Of a stretch of 55,151 nt of DNA, positions 1-7,531 are shown one piece after another (the stretch's first letter is position 1; every line of letters starts with the position of its first letter). The DNA is from Pseudotamlana haliotis (lineage in GTDB: Bacteria > Bacteroidota > Bacteroidia > Flavobacteriales > Flavobacteriaceae): assembly GCF_008806375.1 (NCBI RefSeq), contig NZ_WAAT01000032.1, forward strand, positions 340 through 55,490, written 5' to 3'. The notes under the pieces were generated by a model that worked only from the letters and a program-made list of their open reading frames with translations, did no database searches and was not told the DNA's origin. The position numbers were made by a program, and so were the translations under genes.

Positions 1-204
1 CGCTTTTCCATAGATATTACCCATTCGTTTCAATCGACCAGTTTCAGGATTTCTAAAGCTGTAATACACAAACCAACGTTGATTTAAATCTCCGTTTGCA
101 GTATAAATTTTTGGTGTAGAAAAAGACTTTTTAATTGACAATTTGTGTTCGTTTCCGTGTTCGTTTCTGTGTTCCAAGGTAAGAAATTCAATTAATTTAG
201 GCAT
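1..204 (-). CDS. Tyrosine site-specific integrase, N-terminal part (cut by window edge)
   Basis: The frame starts at an ATG on the minus strand and is open for 68 codons to the window edge. It begins MPKLIEFLTLEHRNEHG and contains RWFVYYSFRNPETGRLKRM, which resembles the arm-type DNA-binding domain at the N-terminus of Bacteroidota phage-type tyrosine recombinases. The catalytic domain (R-H-R-Y) would lie outside the window. It starts 55 bp downstream of the 3' end of tRNA-Met on the same strand, the usual position for an integrase of an integrative element that uses a tRNA gene as attachment site. The truncation is a window effect, so nothing can be said about activity. Confidence 0.72.
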   Translation of the reverse strand, partial: MPKLIEFLTLEHRNEHGNEHKLSIKKSFSTPKIYTANGDLNQRWFVYYSFRNPETGRLKRMGNIYGKA

Positions 205-234
205 AAAAAAACGGCTTAGTGAACACTAAACCGT
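205..234 (-). terminator. Probable intrinsic terminator of tRNA-Met
   Basis: The imperfect inverted repeat ACGGCTTAGTG / CACTAAACCGT (one G-U type mismatch) is followed on the minus strand by a run of T. It lies between the tRNA 3' end and the integrase start codon, with the T-run touching the ATG, so tRNA transcription should end before the integrase gene. Confidence 0.6.
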
Positions 235-258
235 TAAACCTCAATTCTTTAAAACTTG

Positions 259-332
259 TAGCGAGAGCGGGGCACGATCCCGCGACCTCCGGGTTATGAA
301 TCCGACGCTCTAACCAGCTGAGCTACCTCGCC
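259..332 (-). tRNA. tRNA-Met (anticodon CAT)
   Basis: A cloverleaf can be folded on the minus strand: acceptor GGCGAGG pairs with TCTCGCT (G-U at both ends), the D-loop carries AGCTGGTTA, the anticodon loop is ATTCATAAC, and the T-stem is GCGGG/CCCGC. The 3' end reads ...CGCTA followed by CAAG, so CCA is not encoded. The T-loop is ATCGTGC instead of the usual TTCGANT. CAT could also mark a tRNA-Ile2 precursor, but the body looks like elongator Met. The integrase directly downstream suggests the 3' end serves as an attachment site. Confidence 0.9.
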
Positions 333-464
333 ATAATTTGAGGCTGCAAATATAGAAACATTATTAGAGTTACCAAATAGAACTGATAAAAAAATAATAT
401 TAAATTTTATAGGCTCACTTATCAATTAATGTATATATTGGCAATATAAATTTCTAAATTACCT

Positions 465-857
465 ATGGACGACAAAGTTAGATTTGATATTGAATTCGTA
501 ATACACGCATCCCCTCAACTTTTATACAATTATATTTCTACACCTTCTGGCTTATCAGAATGGTTTTCTGACAACGTAAACTCTCGTGGTGAAATGTTTA
601 CTTTTATTTGGGATGGTAGCGAAGAAAAAGCAAAATTATTAAATAAAAAATCAGGAGAACGTGTGAAGTTCAGATGGTTAGAAGATGAAGAGGACGGACA
701 GTCTTATTACTTTGAAATCAAAATTCAAGTAGATGAAATTACTAAAGATGTCTGCTTGATGATTACCGACTATGCTGAAGATGATGAGGTTGATGAGGCT
801 AAAATGCTTTGGACCAACCAAATATCTAGTTTAAAGCAAGTATTAGGTTCGGCTTAA
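465..857 (+). CDS. START/AHSA1-like (SRPBCC) domain protein
   Basis: This 130-residue protein is a single helix-grip (START-like) domain. It has an N-terminal strand then the typical PQLLYNYISTPSGLSEWFSDNV helix region, a central FIWDGSEEKAKLL / GERVKFRWLEDEED strand pair and a long C-terminal helix ending in QISSLKQVLG. Such domains bind hydrophobic ligands; the ligand here is unknown. There is no signal peptide, so it should be cytoplasmic. A copy of this family is common as a single gene in flavobacteria. It sits alone between tRNA-Met and the aminotransferase gene. The family call is firm; the function is open. Confidence 0.85.
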   Translation: MDDKVRFDIEFVIHASPQLLYNYISTPSGLSEWFSDNVNSRGEMFTFIWDGSEEKAKLLNKKSGERVKFRWLEDEEDGQSYYFEIKIQVDEITKDVCLMITDYAEDDEVDEAKMLWTNQISSLKQVLGSA

Positions 858-879
858 TTACAAATCACATATTTTAAAT

Positions 880-887
880 TATATTTG
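880..887 (+). promoter_or_regulatory. Predicted -7 box (TATATTTG) of the aminotransferase gene
   Basis: TATATTTG matches the Bacteroidota -7 consensus TAnnTTTG. No clear TTTG -33 box stands 20 bp upstream. The start codon is 37 bp downstream, and the hairpin described next lies in between. Confidence 0.45.
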
Positions 888-888
888 T

Positions 889-924
889 CCCGCTTACTCA
901 AAAAACGTTTAAGCGGGATTTTTT
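889..924 (+). terminator. Hairpin plus T-run between promoter box and start codon
   Basis: The perfect inverted repeat CCCGCTTA (889-896) / TAAGCGGG (910-917) is followed by ATTTTTT, ending exactly at the ATG at 925. It has the form of an intrinsic terminator. It may simply end the upstream START-like gene, or it may act as an attenuator for the aminotransferase if that gene is transcribed from the box at 880. Confidence 0.6.
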
Positions 925-1767
925 ATGACGAATTTTAACGGAACACTTTTAGACGGAAACACTTTTTTATCAATAAATAATAGAGGTTATGCCTATGGCG
1001 ATGCTCTTTTTGAAACGATAAAAGCGAGTAGTGGTAAACTCTTATTTTGGGAAGATCATTATTTCAGATTAATGGCTTCTATGCGTATTATGCGTATGGA
1101 AATCCCGATGAGTTTTACGATGGAGTTTCTAGAAAGTGAAATTTTAAAAACTTTAGAGGCTAACGATTTAGAAAAAGCTTCGGCACGTGTAAAATTAACA
1201 GTTCATAGAAACGAAGGTGGCTTATACACTCCAAAAACGAACAACGTAAGTTTTGTGATTGCCGTTAATGAACTTTCAGATAGTTTTTATACGCTTTCTG
1301 AGGACTTCTACGAGGTTGATTTGTTTAAAGATTATTATGTGTCACCAAGTTTATTATCGACTCTAAAATCGAATAACAAGGCTTTAAACATAGTAGGAAG
1401 CATTTATGCGAAGGACAACAGTTTAAATAATTGCCTGGTATTAAATACCAATAAGCATGTGGTTGAAGCCCTAAATGGTAATGTGTTTCTAGTAAAAGGA
1501 AATACCATTAAAACGCCTGCGTTAACTGATGGCTGTTTAAAAGGAGTGATGCGTTCACAACTTTTAGAAATTATTAAATTAATTCCTGAATATGAATTGG
1601 TAGAAGATTCTATTTCACCTTTTGAGCTTCAAAAAGCAGATGAAATGTTTATTACAAATGTGATGGTAGGGATTCAGCCCGTGAGTAAGTACAGAAAAAA
1701 GACCTTTAAAAACGAGGTTTCTAAAAGTTTACTTCAAAAGTTAAATGTGAAAATTCGATTGAGTTAA
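925..1767 (+). CDS. Aminotransferase class IV (PLP-dependent)
   Basis: This 280-residue fold-type IV PLP enzyme belongs to the family of branched-chain aminotransferase (IlvE), D-amino-acid aminotransferase and aminodeoxychorismate lyase (PabC). The N-terminus has the family signature NRGYAYGDALFETIK. The region TLKSNNKALN carries the likely Schiff-base lysine. EALNGNVFLVKGNTIKTPALTDGCLKG matches the cofactor-phosphate loop region. The length fits PabC and D-amino-acid enzymes better than longer IlvE. Substrate cannot be fixed from sequence. It converges with the YqgE gene, with a 4-bp overlap of the two 3' ends. Confidence 0.88.
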   Translation: MTNFNGTLLDGNTFLSINNRGYAYGDALFETIKASSGKLLFWEDHYFRLMASMRIMRMEIPMSFTMEFLESEILKTLEANDLEKASARVKLTVHRNEGGLYTPKTNNVSFVIAVNELSDSFYTLSEDFYEVDLFKDYYVSPSLLSTLKSNNKALNIVGSIYAKDNSLNNCLVLNTNKHVVEALNGNVFLVKGNTIKTPALTDGCLKGVMRSQLLEIIKLIPEYELVEDSISPFELQKADEMFITNVMVGIQPVSKYRKKTFKNEVSKSLLQKLNVKIRLS

Positions 1768-2324
1768 TTGTAACTCGGGTCTTCTGGGGCGTTAGACCAA
1801 ATACTGTATTCGCCACCAAATTCTAACATTTTTTCTTTCCAAAAGGTCTCATAGTCTTTTTCTATGATGTTCTTTTTATATACGTTTTCAGAAACGACCC
1901 AAGAGTTTGATTTTAATTCAGAATCTAATTGGTTGATATCCCAACCTGAGTAACCTAAAAAGAAACGAATATCATTTTCGTTAATCGTATTGGTTTTAAT
2001 AAGCTCAGCAACACGATTAAAATCGCCACCCCAATAAATACCTAAAGATATTTCAATACTATTAGGTATTAAGTGCGGAATTTTATGAATAAAATATAAG
2101 TTATCCTGCTCAACAGGACCACCATTATAAACTTTAAACGTAGCTTCCAATTCAGGAATTAACTCGTTAATTGTATAATCTAGGGGTTTGTTAAGGATGA
2201 AGCCTATAGACCCTTCTTCTGAATGATCTGCTAATAAGACTATCGAGCGGTTAAAAGAAACATCTCCAATAATTGCTGGTTCAGCAATTAATAAATCTCC
2301 TTTTTTGGGTTTGATTGTCACCAT
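1764..2324 (-). CDS. YqgE/AlgH family protein
   Basis: This 186-residue protein matches the YqgE/AlgH family along its length: KKGDLLIAEPAIIGDVSFNRSIVLLADHSEEGSIGFILNKPL at the start, then YNGGPVEQDNLYFIHK, and LGIYWGGDFNRV plus RFFLGYSGWDINQLDSEL, all hallmark blocks. The family is widespread and cytoplasmic, with no settled biochemical role. The gene ends within the end of the aminotransferase gene and starts at an ATG about 390 bp from the HU gene that follows the same direction. Confidence 0.93.
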   Translation of the reverse strand: MVTIKPKKGDLLIAEPAIIGDVSFNRSIVLLADHSEEGSIGFILNKPLDYTINELIPELEATFKVYNGGPVEQDNLYFIHKIPHLIPNSIEISLGIYWGGDFNRVAELIKTNTINENDIRFFLGYSGWDINQLDSELKSNSWVVSENVYKKNIIEKDYETFWKEKMLEFGGEYSIWSNAPEDPSYN

Positions 2325-2392
2325 ATGTAGAGGAATTTAGTAACTAAAACTAAGATTAATTTATGGAAAATGCAACTCTTTAGTTAATATAT

Positions 2393-2420
2393 AAAAAAAA
2401 AGCCTCCTAAATAGGAGACT
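2393..2420 (-). terminator. Intrinsic terminator of the HU gene
   Basis: On the minus strand AGTCTCCT-ATTT-AGGAGGCT (one G-U pair) is followed by eight or more T. It lies just downstream of the HU stop codon. Confidence 0.8.
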
Positions 2421-2446
2421 TTTTCTAAATATAAAGAAGTAAATGA

Positions 2447-2719
2447 TTAGTTTACTGCGTTTGATAAATCAGAACCAGCTTTAAACTTTACAATGTTTTT
2501 AGCTGCAATTTTGATAGTTTCTCCTGTTTGAGGGTTTCTTCCGTCTCTAGCAGCTCTATTAGAAACTGACCAAGATCCGAAACCTACTAAAGAAACTCTA
2601 TTTCCTTTTTTTAAAGCTCCTTCAATTTCAGTTAAAGCACATTCTAAAGCTTTCTTAGCAGCTGCTTTAGTAATTCCTGCTTGCTCTGCCATTGCGTCGA
2701 TTAAATCTGTTTTGTTCAT
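2447..2719 (-). CDS. HU family DNA-binding protein
   Basis: This 90-residue histone-like protein begins MNKTDLIDAMAEQAGITKAAA and contains the HU arm signature VGFGSWSVSNRAARDGRNPQTGE, ending IVKFKAGSDLSNAVN. HU dimers bend and compact DNA without strong sequence specificity. An in-frame start 96 bp further upstream exists, but the ATG at 2719 gives the standard family length and sits about 50 bp from a good TAAATTTG promoter box. It has its own promoter and terminator, so it is monocistronic. Confidence 0.95.
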   Translation of the reverse strand: MNKTDLIDAMAEQAGITKAAAKKALECALTEIEGALKKGNRVSLVGFGSWSVSNRAARDGRNPQTGETIKIAAKNIVKFKAGSDLSNAVN

Positions 2720-2775
2720 AATGTATAATTTAATTATTAATAAAAGTTGGATTACATTTTTGTTTAAATCCTTTA

Positions 2776-2805
2776 CAAATTTATACGGATTATGCAACCA
2801 CGCAA
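2776..2805 (-). promoter_or_regulatory. HU promoter (TTGC ... TAAATTTG)
   Basis: On the minus strand a TTGC (about 2802-2805) precedes TAAATTTG (2783-2776) by roughly 18 bp, a fair match to TTTG-N20-TAnnTTTG. Transcription would start near 2768, leaving a leader of about 50 nt before the HU ATG. Confidence 0.55.
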
Positions 2806-2909
2806 GTAATAGCAAGGGAAATACACTGTTTTGTTAATAACTTCAGGTATTTGTTAATAAAGCTCATACACTTTATCGGATATTTAATAATATCAATGGT
2901 AATAGGGGT

Positions 2910-3857
2910 TTACAGCATTTTTGCATTTTCTTCAAAACGGTATCCGTTTAAAAGAGATTTTATATCCATGGCACGTTTCCCTGGGAGCTTAATTTCTGTC
3001 AGAATTAGGTAACCTTCTGTTACTGCTACTTTTAGCTCTTTTTTAGTGGAGATAACAGTTCCTAAGGCTAAATTATGATCTGATAGTTCCTTTTCAGAAG
3101 CATAAATTTTAACATCTAACGCATCTTCACCATTAATTAAGGTCGTCCAAGCGGCAGGGTAAGGGCTTAAACCTCTAATATGATTGAAAATGGCGTCGAT
3201 CGAAGCTTCCCAATTAATTTTACAATTGGTTTTATTGAGCTTGTAAGCGGTTTTAATATCTGATGAATCTTTCTGCGGAATCGTTGTTACTGTGCCTTTT
3301 TCTATGGCTTTAACCGTTTTTAAAACTAAAGCGCTTCCAGTTGTCATTAATTTATCGTGAAGACTTCCGGCATTTTCATTGGTGTCAATAGAAAGTTCTT
3401 CCTGTAGAATCATATCGCCGGTATCAATTTCTTCGTCTATAAAAAAGGTGGATACACCTGTTTTAGTTTCTCCATTAATAATAGCCCAATTGATAGGTGC
3501 GGCTCCGCGATAATTAGGTAATAAAGAAGCGTGCAGGTTGAAGGTGCCAAATTCCGGCATGTTCCAAACCACTTTTGGTAACATTCTAAAAGCGACTACA
3601 ATTTGTAAATTGGCATTTAAGGCTTTTAGTTCGTCTAAAAAATCATCATCTTTTAAATTGGAGGGTTGTAATACCGTTAAGTTTTGTGAAACCGCATATT
3701 TTTTCACAGCACTTTCGTTAAGCTTTCTTCCGCGTCCAGCTGGCTTATCAGATGCAGTAATTACACCTACTATATTATGGTTGTTTTCTACTAAAGTTTT
3801 TAAGGTGTCTACCGCAAAATCGGGTGTGCCCATGAATACGATTCTTAACTCTCTCAT
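2910..3857 (-). CDS. fmt: Methionyl-tRNA formyltransferase
   Basis: This 315-residue enzyme formylates the amino group of Met-tRNA(fMet) using 10-formyl-tetrahydrofolate. The N-terminal hydrolase domain starts RIVFMGTPDFAVDTLKTLVE. The catalytic block reads FNLHASLLPNYRGAAPINWAI and contains the Asn-His pair; an Asp follows in the FIDEEIDTGDMI segment. The C-terminal domain (from about residue 205) includes IRGLSPYPAAWT, which contacts the tRNA. Length is normal. recQ lies upstream, 33 bp away on the same strand, so the two may be cotranscribed. Confidence 0.97.
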   Translation of the reverse strand: MRELRIVFMGTPDFAVDTLKTLVENNHNIVGVITASDKPAGRGRKLNESAVKKYAVSQNLTVLQPSNLKDDDFLDELKALNANLQIVVAFRMLPKVVWNMPEFGTFNLHASLLPNYRGAAPINWAIINGETKTGVSTFFIDEEIDTGDMILQEELSIDTNENAGSLHDKLMTTGSALVLKTVKAIEKGTVTTIPQKDSSDIKTAYKLNKTNCKINWEASIDAIFNHIRGLSPYPAAWTTLINGEDALDVKIYASEKELSDHNLALGTVISTKKELKVAVTEGYLILTEIKLPGKRAMDIKSLLNGYRFEENAKML

Positions 3858-3890
3858 CTTTTGATGTTTTATTTTGATGTCTTTGTAAGC

Positions 3891-5792
3891 TTACAAATGA
3901 CTTAATTTATATGTGTTTTTTGGTGTAATAATTATAATTTGATGTTCCAAAAGTAATTTTAAAACGTCTTTGAGTTCGTCTTCAGAACAGTTTAATTTTT
4001 CTAAAAGACTTCTGGAATTGTAATCTCCAGATTCTAAAATTTCAATTAACTTTTTTCGAAGATTATTAAGGTCTTGTGGGGTTTTCTTTTTCTGCTGAAT
4101 GCAAACGGAGCATATCTTACAATCCTTAACTTCGGTTTCTCCAAAATAAGAGAGGAGCTGCACGCTTTTGCAAACCGAATCATTTTTAACATAATCAAGC
4201 ATGGCTTTAACCTGATTTTGTTTCAGCTTATTTTGTTGCTTAATGATTGGTGCAATTCTATTGATGGTGATTTCATCTTCCCGAGGCTCAATAAAAGTGA
4301 TTTGAGCATCGGTTTTGGCTAAATTGAGCGCGATAATTTCATCGTCTTCCAATTGCTGTAAGGTGTGGATGAGTCGGTTTTCTGGGGTAGAAGCCTTTTT
4401 CGAGACCTTTTTTAAATCTACTTTGGTGAGATTATCAAAAATACCACCATACATTCTTAAAATAGATTTTACAATGATACCGTATTCTTGATGGGTGTCT
4501 AGGTAATTAAAAAGTGCATTATTCGAAATGATGAACTGAACCGTTACCTTGTTTTTAAATTGTTTTGAAAGCGTAATCACACTATTTCTATCCAAATAAA
4601 GCAAGGCATTGTAGCATAAAATTGACGGAAAGTTATAGGCTTTACAAAAACTGCTAAAATCAAAATCAAAAGTTTCATATTCACCCTCTCCATAAGAAAC
4701 TTGAAAATAGTTACAGAGTTTTCGGTAGACCTGTTTAATAAAATCTACAGGAGGAAGCACGCTTAAAAACTGATTTTTAACGAGGTCTTCATCGCTATTA
4801 TTTTTTAAAATAACCGCAAAAGCTTTATTGCCATTTCGCCCGGCACGTCCAGCTTCTTGAAAGTAACTTTCAAGGCTTTCGGGTAAATTTAAATGGACAA
4901 CGGTTTTCACATCGGGTTTGTCAATGCCCATACCAAAAGCATTGGTAGCCACCATAACCTGACTCTGGTTTTGCAACCAAGCCGTCATGTTTTTATCTTT
5001 TTCGGCATTGGTGAGTCCGCCGTGATAAAATGTAGCGCTGATGTTTTTTGATTTTAAAAAGGAAGCGACTTCAATGGTTGCTTTTCTGTTACGGACATAC
5101 ACAATGGAAGATTCCGGGTTCTTTCTTAAAATAGCTTCGAGCTTGTAATATTTGTCATTTTCATGAAAAACCATGTAAGACAGGTTGCTTCTCCAAAAAG
5201 ACGTTTTAAATATTTTAGGCTGAATAAAATCAAGTTCCTTAATGATATCTTGAACCACCTCTGGTTTTGCTGAAGCTGTTAAAGCTACCACATTAGCCGT
5301 AGGTCGCAGTTGCCTGAGCAAAGCAATATTTTTATAGGCAGGCCTAAAATCGCTACCCCATTGCGAAATACAATGGGCTTCGTCAACAGCAATTAAATTG
5401 ACATTCATTAACCGAATACGGTCTTGAACAAGTTCTTGCTGTAAACGTTCTGGCGACAAATATAAAAACTTGTAATTGCCATAAATACAATTATCAAGCA
5501 TGGTGTCAAGTTGATTATAACTGATGCCACTAGTTAGCGCCATAGCTTTAATGCCTTTGTCATTTAAGGTTTGTACCTGGTCTTTCATTAAGGCTATTAA
5601 TGGCGAAATGACAATACAAATACCATCTTTGGCTAAGGCTGGTATTTGAAAACACAAGGATTTTCCGCCTCCGGTTGGAAGTAGAACAAAAGTGTCTTCG
5701 CCCTCAATAACGGCATTGATAATGGCTTCCTGTTCTGCTCTAAAACTGGTGAAATTCCAATAACGCTCTAATATGTTAATGGGGTGTTCCAT
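3891..5792 (-). CDS. recQ: ATP-dependent DNA helicase RecQ
   Basis: This 633-residue superfamily 2 DNA helicase shows Walker A LLPTGGGKSLCFQ, the DEAH box AVDEAHCISQWG with the aromatic-rich loop behind it, motif V VATNAFGMGIDKPDVKTV and motif VI QEAGRAGRNG. Near residue 530-550 the zinc-binding cysteines of the RQC region are present (VCKSVQLLSYFGE then CKICSVC). After it comes a winged-helix-like tail rather than a clear HRDC domain. It is a 3'-5' helicase in recombination and fork repair. The gene starts 1 bp from the stop of the NTPase gene upstream. Confidence 0.95.
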   Translation of the reverse strand: MEHPINILERYWNFTSFRAEQEAIINAVIEGEDTFVLLPTGGGKSLCFQIPALAKDGICIVISPLIALMKDQVQTLNDKGIKAMALTSGISYNQLDTMLDNCIYGNYKFLYLSPERLQQELVQDRIRLMNVNLIAVDEAHCISQWGSDFRPAYKNIALLRQLRPTANVVALTASAKPEVVQDIIKELDFIQPKIFKTSFWRSNLSYMVFHENDKYYKLEAILRKNPESSIVYVRNRKATIEVASFLKSKNISATFYHGGLTNAEKDKNMTAWLQNQSQVMVATNAFGMGIDKPDVKTVVHLNLPESLESYFQEAGRAGRNGNKAFAVILKNNSDEDLVKNQFLSVLPPVDFIKQVYRKLCNYFQVSYGEGEYETFDFDFSSFCKAYNFPSILCYNALLYLDRNSVITLSKQFKNKVTVQFIISNNALFNYLDTHQEYGIIVKSILRMYGGIFDNLTKVDLKKVSKKASTPENRLIHTLQQLEDDEIIALNLAKTDAQITFIEPREDEITINRIAPIIKQQNKLKQNQVKAMLDYVKNDSVCKSVQLLSYFGETEVKDCKICSVCIQQKKKTPQDLNNLRKKLIEILESGDYNSRSLLEKLNCSEDELKDVLKLLLEHQIIIITPKNTYKLSHL

Positions 5793-5793
5793 A

Positions 5794-6342
5794 TTAAAGT
5801 TTACAAGTTTTTAATATGAAATTGGTTCGGTTTTCAACAGTATCAAAAGGCACATCAATCAATTGATATTGATAAGCCTCATAAGTTTTTACCAAATATT
5901 TATAGATGTCTTGCGCTTGTTCGAAGGTTTCGTAACGCTCGCTGTCACTGATGTAAATGGCTTTCCAAGGTTTTAAAATAAAAACCATGTCGTATCTGGC
6001 GTTTTTACAAGTTTCTGTAAATTCAGTAGGGTAGGCGTCTCCAATAAAGTCCATGTAAGCCAAAACATCATGAACCCCTCTATCAAAAAAAACAGTCTGG
6101 TCTTTTATTTTTTGAGCATCATAAAACTGTTGCGCTCTGCCTTTTAAAAGCATGTTGCTAAACTGCATGGGGTCGGTTAAAAACAACTGATCAATGCCTT
6201 TTTTCTGGGCTTCAATAATTACCTGGCGTGAAATTTCTTCCATACACAGGAAACCACGGGCTATTAAGGCATTAATTAAAGTTGATTTTCCAGTTCCGGG
6301 TCCACCAGTAATAAGAATTTTTCTTGTGTTCAAATCCACCAT
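5794..6342 (-). CDS. AAA-type NTPase/kinase-like P-loop protein
   Basis: This 182-residue protein opens with a textbook Walker A, ILITGGPGTGKSTLINALI, followed by CMEEISRQVIIEAQKKG. DQTVFFDRGVHDVLAYM holds the likely catalytic Asp and Arg. The layout matches the AAA_28 family of small P-loop proteins, whose substrates are mostly unknown. Predicted cytoplasmic. It is the first gene of a run with recQ and fmt on the minus strand; whether it works with RecQ is not shown by the sequence. Confidence 0.82.
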   Translation of the reverse strand: MVDLNTRKILITGGPGTGKSTLINALIARGFLCMEEISRQVIIEAQKKGIDQLFLTDPMQFSNMLLKGRAQQFYDAQKIKDQTVFFDRGVHDVLAYMDFIGDAYPTEFTETCKNARYDMVFILKPWKAIYISDSERYETFEQAQDIYKYLVKTYEAYQYQLIDVPFDTVENRTNFILKTCKL

Positions 6343-6487
6343 ATTTGTTGTAAAAATCGGAATTTAACAGCGATAAAAAAAATGGAAAGTTAAATCGGGT
6401 GATTTATTGTAAACCTTAGCCTCGAAATCTATTTTTACTAGAAGATTTCAATACGTTAATAGAGTGGGATAACAACGAATGAAATTG

Positions 6488-6495
6488 TATCTTTG
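6488..6495 (+). promoter_or_regulatory. Predicted -7 box (TATCTTTG) of the DUF493-DUF4290-murA run
   Basis: TATCTTTG matches TAnnTTTG exactly and stands 17 bp before the DUF493 ATG. No convincing -33 TTTG is seen. The leader would be only about 10-14 nt. Confidence 0.6.
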
Positions 6496-6512
6496 TCGCA
6501 GAAAAAAATACT

Positions 6513-6806
6513 ATGAGCACACCACCAAATTCAGAAGCCTTTTACAAGAAATTAAAAGAACAATTATACGACACAGCAAAATGGCCCTCAGAATATCTTT
6601 ATAAGTTTATTGTGATTTCAGAACAGGATAAAATCAATCAAATTGAAGATATTTTCGATAATTTAGGTGCTGTCATTCAAACTAAAGCCTCTAAAAACGG
6701 CAAATATACCAGTGTTTCAATTAATGTGACCATGAAAAGTCCAGAGGCCGTAATTGCCAAGTACAAAGAAGTTACAGAAAATATTGAAGGCGTTATCAGT
6801 CTTTAG
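6513..6806 (+). CDS. DUF493 family protein
   Basis: This 97-residue protein fits the DUF493 (YbeD-like) family: a small ferredoxin-like alpha/beta domain with the blocks YLYKFIVISEQDKINQIEDIF, TKASKNGKYTSVSINVTMKSPEAVIAKY and a final strand ENIEGVISL. Members resemble regulatory ACT-like domains, but no role is settled in Bacteroidota. It is the first gene of an apparent operon with a DUF4290 protein and murA, at gaps of about 20 and 6 bp. Confidence 0.9.
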   Translation: MSTPPNSEAFYKKLKEQLYDTAKWPSEYLYKFIVISEQDKINQIEDIFDNLGAVIQTKASKNGKYTSVSINVTMKSPEAVIAKYKEVTENIEGVISL

Positions 6807-6826
6807 ATATTTTTTGTATTTTGCAC

Positions 6827-7525
6827 ATGCAGAAACACTTCATTCAATACCAAAACTCTACAACTTTTATTTTGATAGATACCTTAGAATACAACACAGA
6901 GCGTGAGCATTTAATCATTCCAGAGTACGGAAGACATATGCAGAAGATGATTAATTACGCCAAATCACTAGAATCAAAAGAGGAACGCAATAAAGTAGCC
7001 AAGGGGATTATAGCTGTAATGGGCAATATGCAACCGCACTTAAGAGACGTTCCAGATTTTCAACATAAATTATGGGATCAAATGTTTATCATGTCTAATT
7101 TTGAATTAGATGTTGATTCACCATACCCAATTCCTACCAAGGAAATTTATGAAGAACGTCCAGAACCTTTAAAATATCCTCAAAACTTTCCTAAATATCG
7201 TTTCTACGGAAACAATATTAAAACCATGATTGATGTGGCTAATACTTGGGAGGATGGTGAGCTTAAAGAAGCCTTAACCTATACCATAGCCAACCACATG
7301 AAGAAGTGTTTCTTGAATTGGAATAAGGATACGGTAGAAGATAATGTGATTTATGATCATTTATATGAACTTTCAGGTGGAAAAATTAATTTGAAAAATT
7401 CAGAAGAAGATTTATCAGATTCTTCAAGTTTAATGCGTTCAAAATCGAAGTTTTCTAATAACAACAATAAGAAAACGCATCATAAAAAAAGCAATTCTAA
7501 TAACCGACAAAGAAAACGCTACTAA
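6827..7525 (+). CDS. DUF4290 domain-containing protein
   Basis: This 232-residue protein of the Bacteroidota-specific DUF4290 family contains LIIPEYGRHMQKMINYAKSL, KGIIAVMGNMQPHLRDVPDF and HKLWDQMFIMSNFELDVDSPYPIP. The C-terminus (about the last 45 residues) is low-complexity and strongly basic, rich in Asn, Lys, Ser and Arg, ending NRQRKRY, which could bind RNA or DNA. I chose the ATG at 6827 over a TTG two codons upstream. Function is unknown. It is fixed between DUF493 and murA, which suggests a link with cell-envelope growth. Confidence 0.9.
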   Translation: MQKHFIQYQNSTTFILIDTLEYNTEREHLIIPEYGRHMQKMINYAKSLESKEERNKVAKGIIAVMGNMQPHLRDVPDFQHKLWDQMFIMSNFELDVDSPYPIPTKEIYEERPEPLKYPQNFPKYRFYGNNIKTMIDVANTWEDGELKEALTYTIANHMKKCFLNWNKDTVEDNVIYDHLYELSGGKINLKNSEEDLSDSSSLMRSKSKFSNNNNKKTHHKKSNSNNRQRKRY

Positions 7526-7531
7526 AATTTC

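Noticed and set aside
1-204. Truncated (dead) integrase
   Set aside because: The frame is intact up to the window border; the truncation is only an effect of where the window was cut.
2720-2815. Longer HU protein with 32 extra N-terminal residues
   Set aside because: The extension has no HU homology and would include the predicted promoter box at 2776-2783.
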